Below the pieces are notes generated by a model, which was not told the origin of the DNA, did no database searches, and saw only the letters and a program-made list of their open reading frames with translations. Positions 17,449-25,825 of a stretch of 35,120 nt of DNA are shown here, piece after piece. The translations under genes and the position numbers were made by a program. Numbering within the stretch: the first letter of the stretch is position 1; every line of letters begins with the position of its first letter. The DNA is from Clostridium aestuarii (GTDB taxonomy: Bacteria; Bacillota; Clostridia; Clostridiales; Clostridiaceae), in contig NZ_JAPQER010000012.1 in NCBI RefSeq assembly GCF_026735135.1, positions 1-35,120 of the forward strand, read 5' to 3'.

Positions 17449-18460
17449 GAATCTTAATTTTCAAAAAAAATATTTTCCAGAAATATGTGAAGGGTATTTA
17501 AAACCAGAGGAGGTAGCTGCAGAGGCGGCTGTTTCCCAAATTAATGAAAATGAAGAAGTAGATTTAAATATAAAAGATGAAATCCTATTAGTGTGTGAAA
17601 GTTTTAAAGAAGTATTAACAGAAGTTCTAAATTTGCCGCATGAAATGTACATGGAGCTCGAGCATGAGATGGAACAGTACAGTATAATAATGCTTTATAA
17701 TGCTCATGTAGAAAATATAAAAAAGTATTATTCAAAAAATTTATTAGAGCTTCAGTATATTCATGGGTATAATACTAAATTTTACAATATAAAACTAGTA
17801 AAAAAAATCAATAGAAAGTTTTTTAGAAAAGCAGTAAAGGTAGTAGTACTTAAAGAACTGGATTTTTATGATAAGATGGCATTGAAAGATGTTAATTATA
17901 TGGATTTAAAGTACGATTATAAAGAAGTGTTAAGAGAAACATTAATTAAATTTAAAAGTTATTACAATGAGAAAGGTTTTCTTCAAAATGAACTTAATAA
18001 TATAAATAAAGAGGGCATTTTTTACAGGGAAAATTTAATAGAAGGTTCATATGGTGTTTTTTTAAGTCTAGAAATATGCAATCATATAAGCAGTAAAGTT
18101 CAAAAATATCAATTAGATAACAAAGAATATCATAATATTATAAATATGTGTATTTCTGAATTTTTAAAAGAGTCATTGGAAATATTAAGAAAGTTTATAG
18201 TAGAGCCTGATTTTAATGAAAACTTTATTATTGTAGATATTTACTTAAAAATACAGAGAAAATTCACTAAAGATATTAATAAGTTTGTATTTGAGGTATT
18301 TATAAATGAACTGAGTGATATATTGAGTAAAAATAAAACAGGTACAGATATTTATATGCAATTACTTAACAGCAGTATAGTTAAGGTGGATTATATGTTA
18401 AAGGAACAAATTGAAGAATTATATACTGTTATAACAAATACATTGGAAAAGGTGAGTTGA
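17435..18460 (+). CDS. Unknown helical protein linked to the dynamin genes
   Basis: No family is recognised. The 341-residue protein has no P-loop, signal peptide or clear membrane segment. It is acidic near the N terminus (an alanine/glutamate-rich stretch at about 20-45) and mostly helical, with aromatic residues spread throughout, as in a soluble all-alpha adaptor. The likely start is ATG 17435, with GGGTGA six nucleotides before it; ATG 17429 in the same frame overlaps that site. It overlaps the 3' end of GTPase 3 by 14 nt, and the next gene starts 1 nt after its stop, so it is made together with the GTPases. A partner or regulator of the GTPases is the simplest idea, from context only. 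Confidence 0.75.
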   Translation: MQVYENLNFQKKYFPEICEGYLKPEEVAAEAAVSQINENEEVDLNIKDEILLVCESFKEVLTEVLNLPHEMYMELEHEMEQYSIIMLYNAHVENIKKYYSKNLLELQYIHGYNTKFYNIKLVKKINRKFFRKAVKVVVLKELDFYDKMALKDVNYMDLKYDYKEVLRETLIKFKSYYNEKGFLQNELNNINKEGIFYRENLIEGSYGVFLSLEICNHISSKVQKYQLDNKEYHNIINMCISEFLKESLEILRKFIVEPDFNENFIIVDIYLKIQRKFTKDINKFVFEVFINELSDILSKNKTGTDIYMQLLNSSIVKVDYMLKEQIEELYTVITNTLEKVS

Positions 18461-18461
18461 C

Positions 18462-19406
18462 ATGAATAAAAGAACATTTTTAGAGGCAATCAGTATTTCA
18501 TTTCTAGTTACTGCAACAGTTAGAATTTCTTATGGATTAGAAAATCTTTATGGATTAGCTAGTATAAATATAATATTTGCTGCGTGCACATATTTTGTGT
18601 TAAATAATAATTATATAAATATCAAGAATGAGAAAGAAAAGAGTAATAAAGAAATTAAGGAGCTTATAGAAAAGAATACTAAAAGACTAGATGAAATATA
18701 TTCCAAAATGGATAGGTTTACAGAGATTATGAATAAAAATATTGATGAGTTAAAAAACAGTAGCGAAGGTATAGTCAGCACAATTATAAAAGAGTTTAGT
18801 ATACATAATGATAATATAGATAAAGTTTTTTATGAATTAAAAAACGAAATAAAAGATAAAACTAATGAGATTAATAATAATATTAATACACAGAGTAATA
18901 TAAATAACGAGATTAATGATCTGTTTGCACAAAAACTAAAGGCTGATATTTTATTAAAGAAAGAGCTAAAAGAAAGTATGAAAAATATACAAGATACAAT
19001 AATAGAAGGTAATAACAAAACATCACTAATAAACAGTAGTATTTTAGAAAATAATAATAAGTTGGATAAAATAGCTAAAAGCATTGAGGAACAATTGGAT
19101 AAGCTTATTGATATTGAAGGAAATTTAAATGAGCTTAATGATAAATCAGATGATATGTTGAGTGATGATCAGGAAATACAAGATGTATTATGTGAGATTA
19201 AAGAAGAAAATGGACGTTCAAATATGAATGTTATTCAAAAGATTGATGAATGTATTGAAGCAAATGATAAAATTACTTCAAAATACGAAATAATTCAAAA
19301 GTATTTTACTGCAGAATTATTAAAAACAGCAAGCAAAAACGAAAATGTTGCTAATATGCTTAAGGATAATTACAAGTTATTAAAAGAAATTGTTGCCTCA
19401 GTTTAA
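18462..19406 (+). CDS. Membrane-anchored coiled-coil protein of unknown family
   Basis: A 314-residue protein. Two hydrophobic stretches at about 5-24 and 29-47 can form a membrane hairpin. The rest (about 55-310) is a long charged, Asn-rich coiled coil with many heptad-like Leu/Ile positions, expected in the cytoplasm. There are no enzyme motifs and no methyl-accepting signalling hairpin sequence. The layout resembles a membrane scaffold or tether. It follows the unknown helical protein with a 1-nt gap, its binding site (AAAAGGTGAG) lying inside that gene. It could recruit the three GTPases to the membrane; this is inference from layout and operon. Confidence 0.78.
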   Translation: MNKRTFLEAISISFLVTATVRISYGLENLYGLASINIIFAACTYFVLNNNYINIKNEKEKSNKEIKELIEKNTKRLDEIYSKMDRFTEIMNKNIDELKNSSEGIVSTIIKEFSIHNDNIDKVFYELKNEIKDKTNEINNNINTQSNINNEINDLFAQKLKADILLKKELKESMKNIQDTIIEGNNKTSLINSSILENNNKLDKIAKSIEEQLDKLIDIEGNLNELNDKSDDMLSDDQEIQDVLCEIKEENGRSNMNVIQKIDECIEANDKITSKYEIIQKYFTAELLKTASKNENVANMLKDNYKLLKEIVASV

Positions 19407-19420
19407 AAAGGAGCATAAAA

Positions 19421-19915
19421 ATGAACCAGTTAATTAAAAAGCTAAAAAAAGAAAATTTAATCGAAGAAGAATTGATAATAGATTGTATAAAACAAAATAA
19501 AATCATTGATAGATTACGTTTAGAATTAGTTCAGGATTTAGAAGAAAAAAATGAAGAAAAAAAAGAAATGTATAGGGAGTTAGTAGAAAAAGAAGAAAAA
19601 ACTTTAAAGCTTATAAAAGAAATTATAAAAACTCCTAAATTTAAAAGGGCATACAGTCTTAAAGAAAATAAAGATAAGATTGATTATTTGTTAAAATATA
19701 TTTCAAAGTCAGAAATAGAAGTGACTGAAGGAAATAAAAAGTTTAGAGAAATATTTAATAAACTGATAAACATATTGGATAATCAAACTTATCTAGAAAA
19801 AAACAAACTAAAGAATATAAAGAAAGATGTAGGAGAAGTGATTTGGAATCAATTTGAAGATAAATTCAAAAGTGATGAGTTTTTAAAACTTTTAAGCTAT
19901 TCTAATATTGAATAG
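19421..19915 (+). CDS. Small highly charged coiled-coil protein, last gene of the dynamin operon
   Basis: A 164-residue soluble protein with no recognised family. Lys and Glu dominate; about 30-70 is a continuous charged helix, and the rest also looks helical. No cysteine cluster, membrane segment or catalytic motif is seen. ATG 19421 follows AAAAAGGAGC, 14 nt after the previous stop. Its stop codon lies inside the stem of the operon terminator (19894-19918), a compact end typical of a finished transcription unit. The role is unknown; association with the membrane coiled-coil protein or the GTPases is likely only because of linkage. Confidence 0.72.
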   Translation: MNQLIKKLKKENLIEEELIIDCIKQNKIIDRLRLELVQDLEEKNEEKKEMYRELVEKEEKTLKLIKEIIKTPKFKRAYSLKENKDKIDYLLKYISKSEIEVTEGNKKFREIFNKLINILDNQTYLEKNKLKNIKKDVGEVIWNQFEDKFKSDEFLKLLSYSNIE

Positions 19916-19926
19916 CTTTTTTTTTT
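19894..19926 (+). terminator. Terminator of the dynamin operon
   Basis: A 9-bp stem (19894-19902 with 19910-19918) with a 7-nt loop is followed by ten T (19917-19926). The stop codon of the last gene is inside the 3' arm. Confidence 0.9.
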
Positions 19927-19936
19927 ATATTAATAT

Positions 19937-19942
19937 TATAAT
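19937..19942 (+). promoter_or_regulatory. Candidate -10 of the two-component operon
   Basis: TATAAT lies 48 bp before the regulator start. The -35 position falls in the T-run of the preceding terminator and matches poorly, so support is limited. Confidence 0.35.
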
Positions 19943-19989
19943 GTATTAGTAATTCATCAAATTATAAAAATAGAGCAAAGAGGTGGAGT

Positions 19990-20676
19990 ATGAAAATATT
20001 ACTAATAGACGATGAGGAAAGTATATTAAATTTAATTAGAATGAATTTAATTTTAGAAGGTTTTGAAGTAGAAGTAAGCTCTAATGGTTATGAGGGAATT
20101 GAAAAATTTGAAAGCTTTAATCCAGATTTAGTTATTTTAGATATAATGCTGCCTGATATTGATGGATTTCAGGTGATAAATAAGCTTAGAAGCATTAATA
20201 ATGAAATTCCGGTTATACTTCTTACAGCTAAAGGTCAGATAAATGACAGATTACTAGGTCTTCAATTAGGAGCAGATGATTATATTACTAAACCATTTGA
20301 TAGTAGGGAATTAATTTTGCGTATTAGAGCAATTTATAGAAGAATAAGTAAAGCAAAGCTTAATAATGATAGAAAAGATAACATAGATGAGATAAAAAAA
20401 GGATACATAAGAATTTTAAAAGAAAAAAGAAAAGTATTTGTTGATTCAGAAGAAATACAGGTTACGTACAGAGAATTCAAAACCCTATTAATTATGATTA
20501 CTAATGAAGGTAAAGTTTTTACAAGAGAGGAATTATTAGAGAAAATTTGGGGCTATGATTTTCATGGAAATACTAGAGCTGTAGATATGCACATTGAAAG
20601 AATACGTAAAAAATTAAAAAAACATAGAAAGATTATAAAAACTGTTTATGGAGTAGGATATAAATTAGAGGTGTAA
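19990..20676 (+). CDS. OmpR-family response regulator
   Basis: A 228-residue two-component regulator. The receiver domain (1-120) has acidic D7-D8, phosphoacceptor D51 (VILDIMLPD) and the conserved Lys in ITKPFD. The C-terminal winged helix (about 130-228) has VTYREFKTLLIM, FTREELLEKIWGYDF and RAVDMHIERIRKKL, the OmpR/PhoB DNA-binding type. ATG 19990 follows AGAGGTGGAG. The kinase gene begins one base after its stop. OmpR-type regulators bind direct repeats about 11 bp apart, and such repeats lie at 22090-22119 before the gene behind the kinase, a likely target. Confidence 0.95.
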   Translation: MKILLIDDEESILNLIRMNLILEGFEVEVSSNGYEGIEKFESFNPDLVILDIMLPDIDGFQVINKLRSINNEIPVILLTAKGQINDRLLGLQLGADDYITKPFDSRELILRIRAIYRRISKAKLNNDRKDNIDEIKKGYIRILKEKRKVFVDSEEIQVTYREFKTLLIMITNEGKVFTREELLEKIWGYDFHGNTRAVDMHIERIRKKLKKHRKIIKTVYGVGYKLEV

Positions 20677-20677
20677 T

Positions 20678-22090
20678 ATGCAGATAGGTATAAAAAAGAA
20701 AATAATGATTATGAACATTGCTGTTTTGGTTCCAGCTATTTTTATAATTTGTTTAATAACTATGAATAGTTTACATAGTAGAGTAATACAAAGTTCAATT
20801 ACTATGCTTAAGCAGGAGAGCTATAATGGACAAACATATGTTATAGATTATTTAAAAAGAGAAGGAAATTCTAATGAAGAAATGGTTTTGAAAAATATGA
20901 GTAACTTTATAGCTTCATATTTATCTAGTTACTATAAATTCAGAGTACAAGTTTATAATGGTGATGGGCTTATAGGTGACTCACAGGAATATCCATATTT
21001 TAATGAAGGTACGGATGTGGAGAATGCTGTTCTAGGTACCAAAGCTTATATTATTAAAAAGATAGAAGGAAAGAGATATATATTTTTTTCCAGTCCTATA
21101 TATTTTCGTGATAAAACAGTTGGATGTATAAGATATATTTACCCTATAGATAAAGAACTTAAGATTGTTTGGAATACTGAAGGTATAATGATACTAGTTT
21201 CAATATTAGCAATAATAATATCTATTTTTCTAAGCAATATATTAGCTGATAAGATTGTTAATCCAATATTAAAACTTAAAAATGCTTCTGAAGAGGTTGC
21301 AAATGGAGATTTCTTAAAGGTAATCGAGACTGAAAGTTATGATGAAATAAGTGAATTGGCAACTTCCTTTAATAGTATGTCAAAAAATATAAGTGACTAT
21401 ATACATAAGCTTAAGTATGAAAAGCAGAAACAAAAATCATTTTTAGATAATATAACTCATGAATTTAAAACTCCACTTACTTCTATCATAGGTTATTCTG
21501 AATTAATTATGAAAGTAAATAGAAAAGAAGATTTACAGCAGTGCAGTTATTATATAAACAAAGAAGGAAACAGACTGCTTTCACTTGTAGAGGAGCTTTT
21601 AGAGGTGTCTAGATTAAATCAAAATGAATTTATAATAAACAAACAAAACATCAACATAAAAAATATTATAGAAGATAGTTTATCTATTTTAAAAATTAGA
21701 CTAGATAAATATAATATTAATATTCATAAGAACATATATGACAAAGAATTATATGTAGATCCTGATAAAACAAAGCAAGTTATATTAAATATTATAGATA
21801 ATGCTATAAAATATTCAGAATGTGATAATGTTTTCATAAGTATGGAAGTGGTAGAAGATAAGATGAAAGTTAGTATTAAGGATGATGGACGTGGAATTTC
21901 ATATGAGTTTGTAGAAAATATTTTTGAACCATTTGTTACAGCACATGTAAATTTGCAAAAAAAACATGGAGGAGTTGGACTAGGACTATCTATATGTAAA
22001 GAAATAATGAATAAACAAGATGGAGATATAGATATAGAAATAGAAAATGGAACAAAAATTATACTGATTTTTAAAATGTTACAATTGTGA
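20678..22090 (+). CDS. Membrane sensor histidine kinase
   Basis: A 470-residue HAMP-type sensor kinase. Membrane segments are at about 9-30 and 168-190, enclosing an external sensing domain of about 135 residues. HAMP follows at about 191-240 (NPILKLKNASEEVANGDF). The HisKA phosphorylation site is H261 (NITHEFKTPLTS). The ATPase domain has the N box (IIDNAIKYS), G1 (DDGRGIS) and G2 (GGVGLGLSICKEIM). It phosphorylates the response regulator encoded just upstream. The external signal is unknown; linkage to a binding-protein ABC importer suggests a solute or envelope state. Confidence 0.95.
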   Translation: MQIGIKKKIMIMNIAVLVPAIFIICLITMNSLHSRVIQSSITMLKQESYNGQTYVIDYLKREGNSNEEMVLKNMSNFIASYLSSYYKFRVQVYNGDGLIGDSQEYPYFNEGTDVENAVLGTKAYIIKKIEGKRYIFFSSPIYFRDKTVGCIRYIYPIDKELKIVWNTEGIMILVSILAIIISIFLSNILADKIVNPILKLKNASEEVANGDFLKVIETESYDEISELATSFNSMSKNISDYIHKLKYEKQKQKSFLDNITHEFKTPLTSIIGYSELIMKVNRKEDLQQCSYYINKEGNRLLSLVEELLEVSRLNQNEFIINKQNINIKNIIEDSLSILKIRLDKYNINIHKNIYDKELYVDPDKTKQVILNIIDNAIKYSECDNVFISMEVVEDKMKVSIKDDGRGISYEFVENIFEPFVTAHVNLQKKHGGVGLGLSICKEIMNKQDGDIDIEIENGTKIILIFKMLQL

Positions 22091-22131
22091 TACATTTTTA
22101 ATACATTTTTAATAATTTTTTTTATTATAAT
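22090..22131 (+). promoter_or_regulatory. Promoter with 11-bp direct repeats, probable response-regulator box
   Basis: The 11-mer ATACATTTTTA occurs at 22090-22100 and 22101-22111, followed by a degenerate third copy beginning ATAATTTTT at 22112. TATAAT is at 22126-22131, and the repeats occupy the -35 position. This is the layout of PhoB/PhoP-type activated promoters. The adjacent OmpR-type regulator is the obvious candidate to bind. The hexamer and repeats are seen directly; the binding is inferred. Confidence 0.55.
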
Positions 22132-22146
22132 GAATAGGAGAACAAG

Positions 22147-22971
22147 ATGATTACAAAAAAAACTCTTTTTAGTATAGTATATATATATATAAGTGCTATT
22201 CTTATTGTCACTATTTTAGTAATAATTAATCAGGGAAAAAAATACAATCATCTGTATGTAATTAATGACAGAGAAGAAGTTATAGCTAAAAGTGAAAATC
22301 GTACCCCAATAAAATTAGAATTTTACAGCAAGGTTTGGGGCGAGGGTGTTATAGAAGACAATAAAATTATACAAAATATATGGAATGTGATAAGTGAAAT
22401 TCCTAAAAGTGGAGAAATAAATTCTTATAACCAGAGTATTTATGATTCTGATTATAATGAAATAACAGGAACTATATTGTATTTAAATGGTATAAAATCT
22501 AATTTTTCTTTATCAAATACATTAAAAATTGATGACTATAATTATGGTGATTATTATTCTAAACCTTATCTTAATAAATTAAGAAGTGATTTAGAAGAGA
22601 TTGTATGTTCACCTCAAAATTTATCAGGATTAATTAATGAAAGAAACAAAGTTACTATAGTTAATAATGCTAATGATATTACAAAAAAATGTGGTGAGCA
22701 TGATAAGAATGGTTTAAGAAGAAGAATTGCAGAATTTACATCAATTCATGATACAAAAGAGTTACAAGAAGCAATTAAGAATAAAGGAAAAGTAGAATAT
22801 CATATAAAGATTTATGTGGATTTAGAAGAAGGATATAACATTATTAACATAGATGTATATGAAAATGATTATATAGTTGTACAGGATTTTGGGAAAGAAA
22901 TAACAAAAGCTATGTATATGAAAGGACATATTTTAGATGTCTGCAGAATTATAAATAATAACAAAATGTAG
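22147..22971 (+). CDS. Membrane-anchored protein of unknown function (possibly DUF3919)
   Basis: A 274-residue protein with one N-terminal membrane helix (about 7-27) and no Cys lipobox, so the remaining 245 residues are probably outside the cell. The external part starts with NDREEVIAKSENRTPIKLEFY and has mixed alpha/beta character with no catalytic motif I can name. It resembles, from memory only, the DUF3919 proteins found next to two-component and ABC genes in Firmicutes. ATG 22147 follows ATAGGAGAAC and a promoter with 11-bp repeats. Placed between a sensor kinase and an ABC importer, it might modulate sensing or uptake. Confidence 0.7.
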   Translation: MITKKTLFSIVYIYISAILIVTILVIINQGKKYNHLYVINDREEVIAKSENRTPIKLEFYSKVWGEGVIEDNKIIQNIWNVISEIPKSGEINSYNQSIYDSDYNEITGTILYLNGIKSNFSLSNTLKIDDYNYGDYYSKPYLNKLRSDLEEIVCSPQNLSGLINERNKVTIVNNANDITKKCGEHDKNGLRRRIAEFTSIHDTKELQEAIKNKGKVEYHIKIYVDLEEGYNIINIDVYENDYIVVQDFGKEITKAMYMKGHILDVCRIINNNKM

Positions 22972-22981
22972 TGTTTTTAAA

Positions 22982-22995
22982 TGATAACGTTATCA
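22982..22995. promoter_or_regulatory. cre-like 14-bp perfect palindrome before the ABC importer
   Basis: TGATAACGTTATCA is a perfect palindrome and fits the cre consensus TGWNANCGNTNWCA at every position. CcpA bound here would repress, or more rarely activate, the importer genes in response to carbon supply. A different LacI-family protein could also bind. It sits 33 bp before the binding-protein start. Confidence 0.6.
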
Positions 22996-23028
22996 AAATT
23001 AAATAAAATTTTTCAGGAGGAGTTTTAT

Positions 23029-24090
23029 ATGAATTTTAAAAAGATAAGTGCTGCTATCTTAGCAGGAGTTATGACTATGACTCTTTTAGCAGGATGTGGT
23101 GGAAGTAAACAAGCATCATCAACTGCTGCTGGTAAAGATGGTTTCCCAAATTTAAAAGGAAAAAATTTAGTAGTATATGTATCTTTCCATGAAGATGAGG
23201 CTAAAGCTATGCTTGATGACTTCAAAGATAAAACAGGATGTGAGTATTCTTTCTTAAGAATGCCTACAGGAGAAGTTATGACAAGACTTATGGCAGAAAA
23301 AGATGCTCCAAAATCAGATATACTTATTGGAGGAACTGCTGATGCTCATGCATTATTAAAAGAAAAAGAAATAAATGAAGCATATGTTTCTAAAAATGCA
23401 AAAGATATCCCAGAAATGTATAGAGATAAAGATGGAAATTGGACAGGCTTATATGTTGAACCACTATCAATTGGTATAAATGAAGATAGATGGGAAAAAG
23501 AATTTGCTTCAAAAGGATTAAAAAAACCAGAAACTTTTGAAGATCTATTAAACCCTGAATTTAAAGGTGAAATTATAATGCCAGATCCAAAAACTTCAGG
23601 AACTGGTTATACAATAGTTTCTTCACTTGTTCAAGCAAGAGGAGAAGAAAAAGCAATGGAATACTTAGCAAAATTAAAAGCTAATGTAGCTCAATTTACA
23701 TCAAGTGGATTTACACCAGCTCAGAAGGTTGGAACAGGGGAATATCTTATTTGTGTAAACTTTATCGATGACCAATTAATAGTAAAGAAATCAGGATTTG
23801 ATGTATCATCTAGGATTCCTAAAGATGCAGGTTGGACAATATGTTCACTTTCAAAAGTTAAAGGCGGTCCAAATGATGAAGCAGCAAAAGCTTTTGTTGA
23901 TTATTGCTTAACTAAAGAAGCTGGAGATATACTTGCTGACTTCTCAATGGCTATTTCAACTAGAGCTGATGTGAAAACACCAGAAGGTGGACAAGAATTA
24001 AATGATTTACCAATTTACAAAGATTATGATTTTGCTAAAGCAGGTAAAGATAAAAAAGATTTACAAGAAAAATGGAGTAAGTTGAAATAA
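23029..24090 (+). CDS. ABC importer substrate-binding lipoprotein (Fe3+/phosphonate/sugar-phosphate type)
   Basis: A 353-residue family 1 extracellular binding protein. The N terminus is a lipoprotein signal (basic MNFKK, hydrophobic core, LAGC lipobox with C23), so it is anchored outside the membrane. The body resembles FbpA/AfuA/PhnS-type proteins (LVVYVSFHEDEAKAMLDDF, DILIGGTADAHALL). ATG 23029 is chosen because AGGAGGAG precedes it; an in-frame ATG at 22981 would translate through the cre-like operator and spoil the signal peptide. The substrate is not decided by sequence: ferric iron, 2-aminoethylphosphonate and hexose phosphate are all handled by relatives. The cre-like site favours a carbon source. 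Confidence 0.88.
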   Translation: MNFKKISAAILAGVMTMTLLAGCGGSKQASSTAAGKDGFPNLKGKNLVVYVSFHEDEAKAMLDDFKDKTGCEYSFLRMPTGEVMTRLMAEKDAPKSDILIGGTADAHALLKEKEINEAYVSKNAKDIPEMYRDKDGNWTGLYVEPLSIGINEDRWEKEFASKGLKKPETFEDLLNPEFKGEIIMPDPKTSGTGYTIVSSLVQARGEEKAMEYLAKLKANVAQFTSSGFTPAQKVGTGEYLICVNFIDDQLIVKKSGFDVSSRIPKDAGWTICSLSKVKGGPNDEAAKAFVDYCLTKEAGDILADFSMAISTRADVKTPEGGQELNDLPIYKDYDFAKAGKDKKDLQEKWSKLK

Positions 24091-24093
24091 TAC

Positions 24094-24128
24094 ATTAATG
24101 CTATTAGGTCTTCCCTAATAGCATTAAT
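24094..24128 (+). other. Intra-operon stem-loop between binding protein and permease
   Basis: A perfect 15-bp stem (24094-24108 with 24114-24128) has a 5-nt loop, starting 4 nt after the stop. No T-run follows. Such hairpins after binding-protein genes commonly protect the upstream mRNA and let the binding protein be made in excess over the permease. Confidence 0.8.
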
Positions 24129-24152
24129 TCAGTTAAGGAGAGGATATAAATC

Positions 24153-25811
24153 ATGGCGGAGAAAAAATTAAAAGAAAAAACAGGTTTAAAATTTGATTTA
24201 AAAAATGTACTTAAAGAACCACCGTTACTTATATCGTTATTAATTTTAACATTAATGTTTATTGTATTTACTATATATCCTTTTGCAAAAGTATTATCTA
24301 TACCTGATAAAGCGGAATGGATAAGAGTATTTACTGAAAAAGAGTTTTTGTCGTATTTTGGTAATACCATGTTTTCATCGCTGTTATCTACTACATCAGC
24401 TATAATAATTGGATTCATATATGCTTATGCAATGAATTATACTGACATACCAGGAAAAAAATTCTTTAGAGTTATAGCTTTGGTACCTATAATGGCACCA
24501 TCTGTAATCACGGGACTTGCTTTTATTATGTTATTTGGTAGAAGAGGATTTATTACATTCCATTTATTACATTTAAGAGTAGATTTATATGGATGGATTG
24601 GACTTTGGATAGTTCAGACTATAGCATTCTTTCCATTAGCATATATGACTATTTCAGGAGTTTTAAAATCTATAAGTCCTAATTTAGAGCTTGCAGCTCA
24701 AAATTTAGGGGCTAGAGGTTTTACTCTATTTAGAACAGTAACTTTAAAGCTTGCAACACCAGGAGTATTGAGTGCTTTTTTACTTGTAGCAATAAATTCT
24801 TTTGCTGACTTTGGAAATCCAAAGCTTGTAGCTGGTAATTACAGAGTTTTAGCAACAGAAGCATATGCTCAGGTTACAGGAAATTGGGATATGGGGGTAG
24901 CAGCAGTTTTAAGTGTAATGCTTGTTATTCCTACATTGGTAGTTTTCTTGCTTCAAAAGTATCATTTGGATAGAAAATCTTTTGTAACTGTTACAGGAAA
25001 ACCAGTAGCTGGATTAAAAAGAGATGCTGTATCACCAATAGTTAAATGGATTCTCTTTGCAATATGCTCTATTATGGCATTTATAATTATTTTAATATTT
25101 GCTGTAATTATTGGTTATGCAGTGACTAAAAACTTTGGAATTAATAATAATTTTACTTTATATAACATAAAACAAGGGATATTGAATTCAGATTCTATTA
25201 AGAATAGCTGGATTTTAGCGATAGTTACAGCTGTAATTACAACTGTTTTAGGTCTTGTTATTGCTTTTGTTGTATCTAGAAAGAAATTCCCAGGTAAAGG
25301 AGTTATGGATTTTTTGGCTATGTTGCCAGTATCTTTACCAGGTACATTTATAGGATTAGCATTAATTTTAGCTTTTAATAAGCCTCCGCTTAGTCTTACA
25401 GGTACAGGAGCAATTATAGTAATAGGTATGTGTTTAAGACAGTTACCAGTAGGATATAGAAATGCAATCTCAGGTTTTAAACAGATAGATAAATCTATTG
25501 AAGAAGCTTCTACAAACTTAGGTGCAAATAGTATAGTTACTTTTAGAAGAGTAGTTATACCTATGCTAAAGAATGCGTTTTCAACTAGTTTTGTTTATAA
25601 TTTCATGAAGTCAATGAATACATTAAGTACTGTTATTTTCCTTGTAAGTCCACAGTGGTTATTGGCTTCTGTAGAAATATTAAATCTTTCAGATCATGGA
25701 TTTTATGGAGTTGCTAGTGCAACAGCATTAGGAATGATATCAACGATTTTATTTACTTTTGGTATTGTAAAATTGATTTTAGGAAATAAAATTAACATAT
25801 TTGAACTATAA
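24153..25811 (+). CDS. ABC importer permease, fused double-domain (FbpB type)
   Basis: A 552-residue integral membrane protein formed of two homologous permease halves of about six helices each. Each half has an EAA loop that docks onto the ATPase: ELAAQNLGARGFTLFRTVTL at about 180-200 and EEASTNLGANSIVTFRRVVI at about 450-470. Fused permeases of this length are typical of the FbpB and phosphonate PhnU-like groups. ATG 24153 follows AAGGAGAGG after the intra-operon hairpin. With the lipoprotein and the ATPase it forms a complete importer. Two fused permease domains mean no separate partner permease is needed. Confidence 0.93.
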   Translation: MAEKKLKEKTGLKFDLKNVLKEPPLLISLLILTLMFIVFTIYPFAKVLSIPDKAEWIRVFTEKEFLSYFGNTMFSSLLSTTSAIIIGFIYAYAMNYTDIPGKKFFRVIALVPIMAPSVITGLAFIMLFGRRGFITFHLLHLRVDLYGWIGLWIVQTIAFFPLAYMTISGVLKSISPNLELAAQNLGARGFTLFRTVTLKLATPGVLSAFLLVAINSFADFGNPKLVAGNYRVLATEAYAQVTGNWDMGVAAVLSVMLVIPTLVVFLLQKYHLDRKSFVTVTGKPVAGLKRDAVSPIVKWILFAICSIMAFIIILIFAVIIGYAVTKNFGINNNFTLYNIKQGILNSDSIKNSWILAIVTAVITTVLGLVIAFVVSRKKFPGKGVMDFLAMLPVSLPGTFIGLALILAFNKPPLSLTGTGAIIVIGMCLRQLPVGYRNAISGFKQIDKSIEEASTNLGANSIVTFRRVVIPMLKNAFSTSFVYNFMKSMNTLSTVIFLVSPQWLLASVEILNLSDHGFYGVASATALGMISTILFTFGIVKLILGNKINIFEL

Positions 25812-25825
25812 TAGGAGGACTATCA

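Noticed and set aside
9450..19915. Dynamin operon as the known Eleos (LeoA/LeoBC) defence system
   Set aside because: Eleos has fewer components; here there are three GTPases plus coiled-coil and membrane proteins and a WYL regulator. A distant relation is possible, but the architecture does not match.
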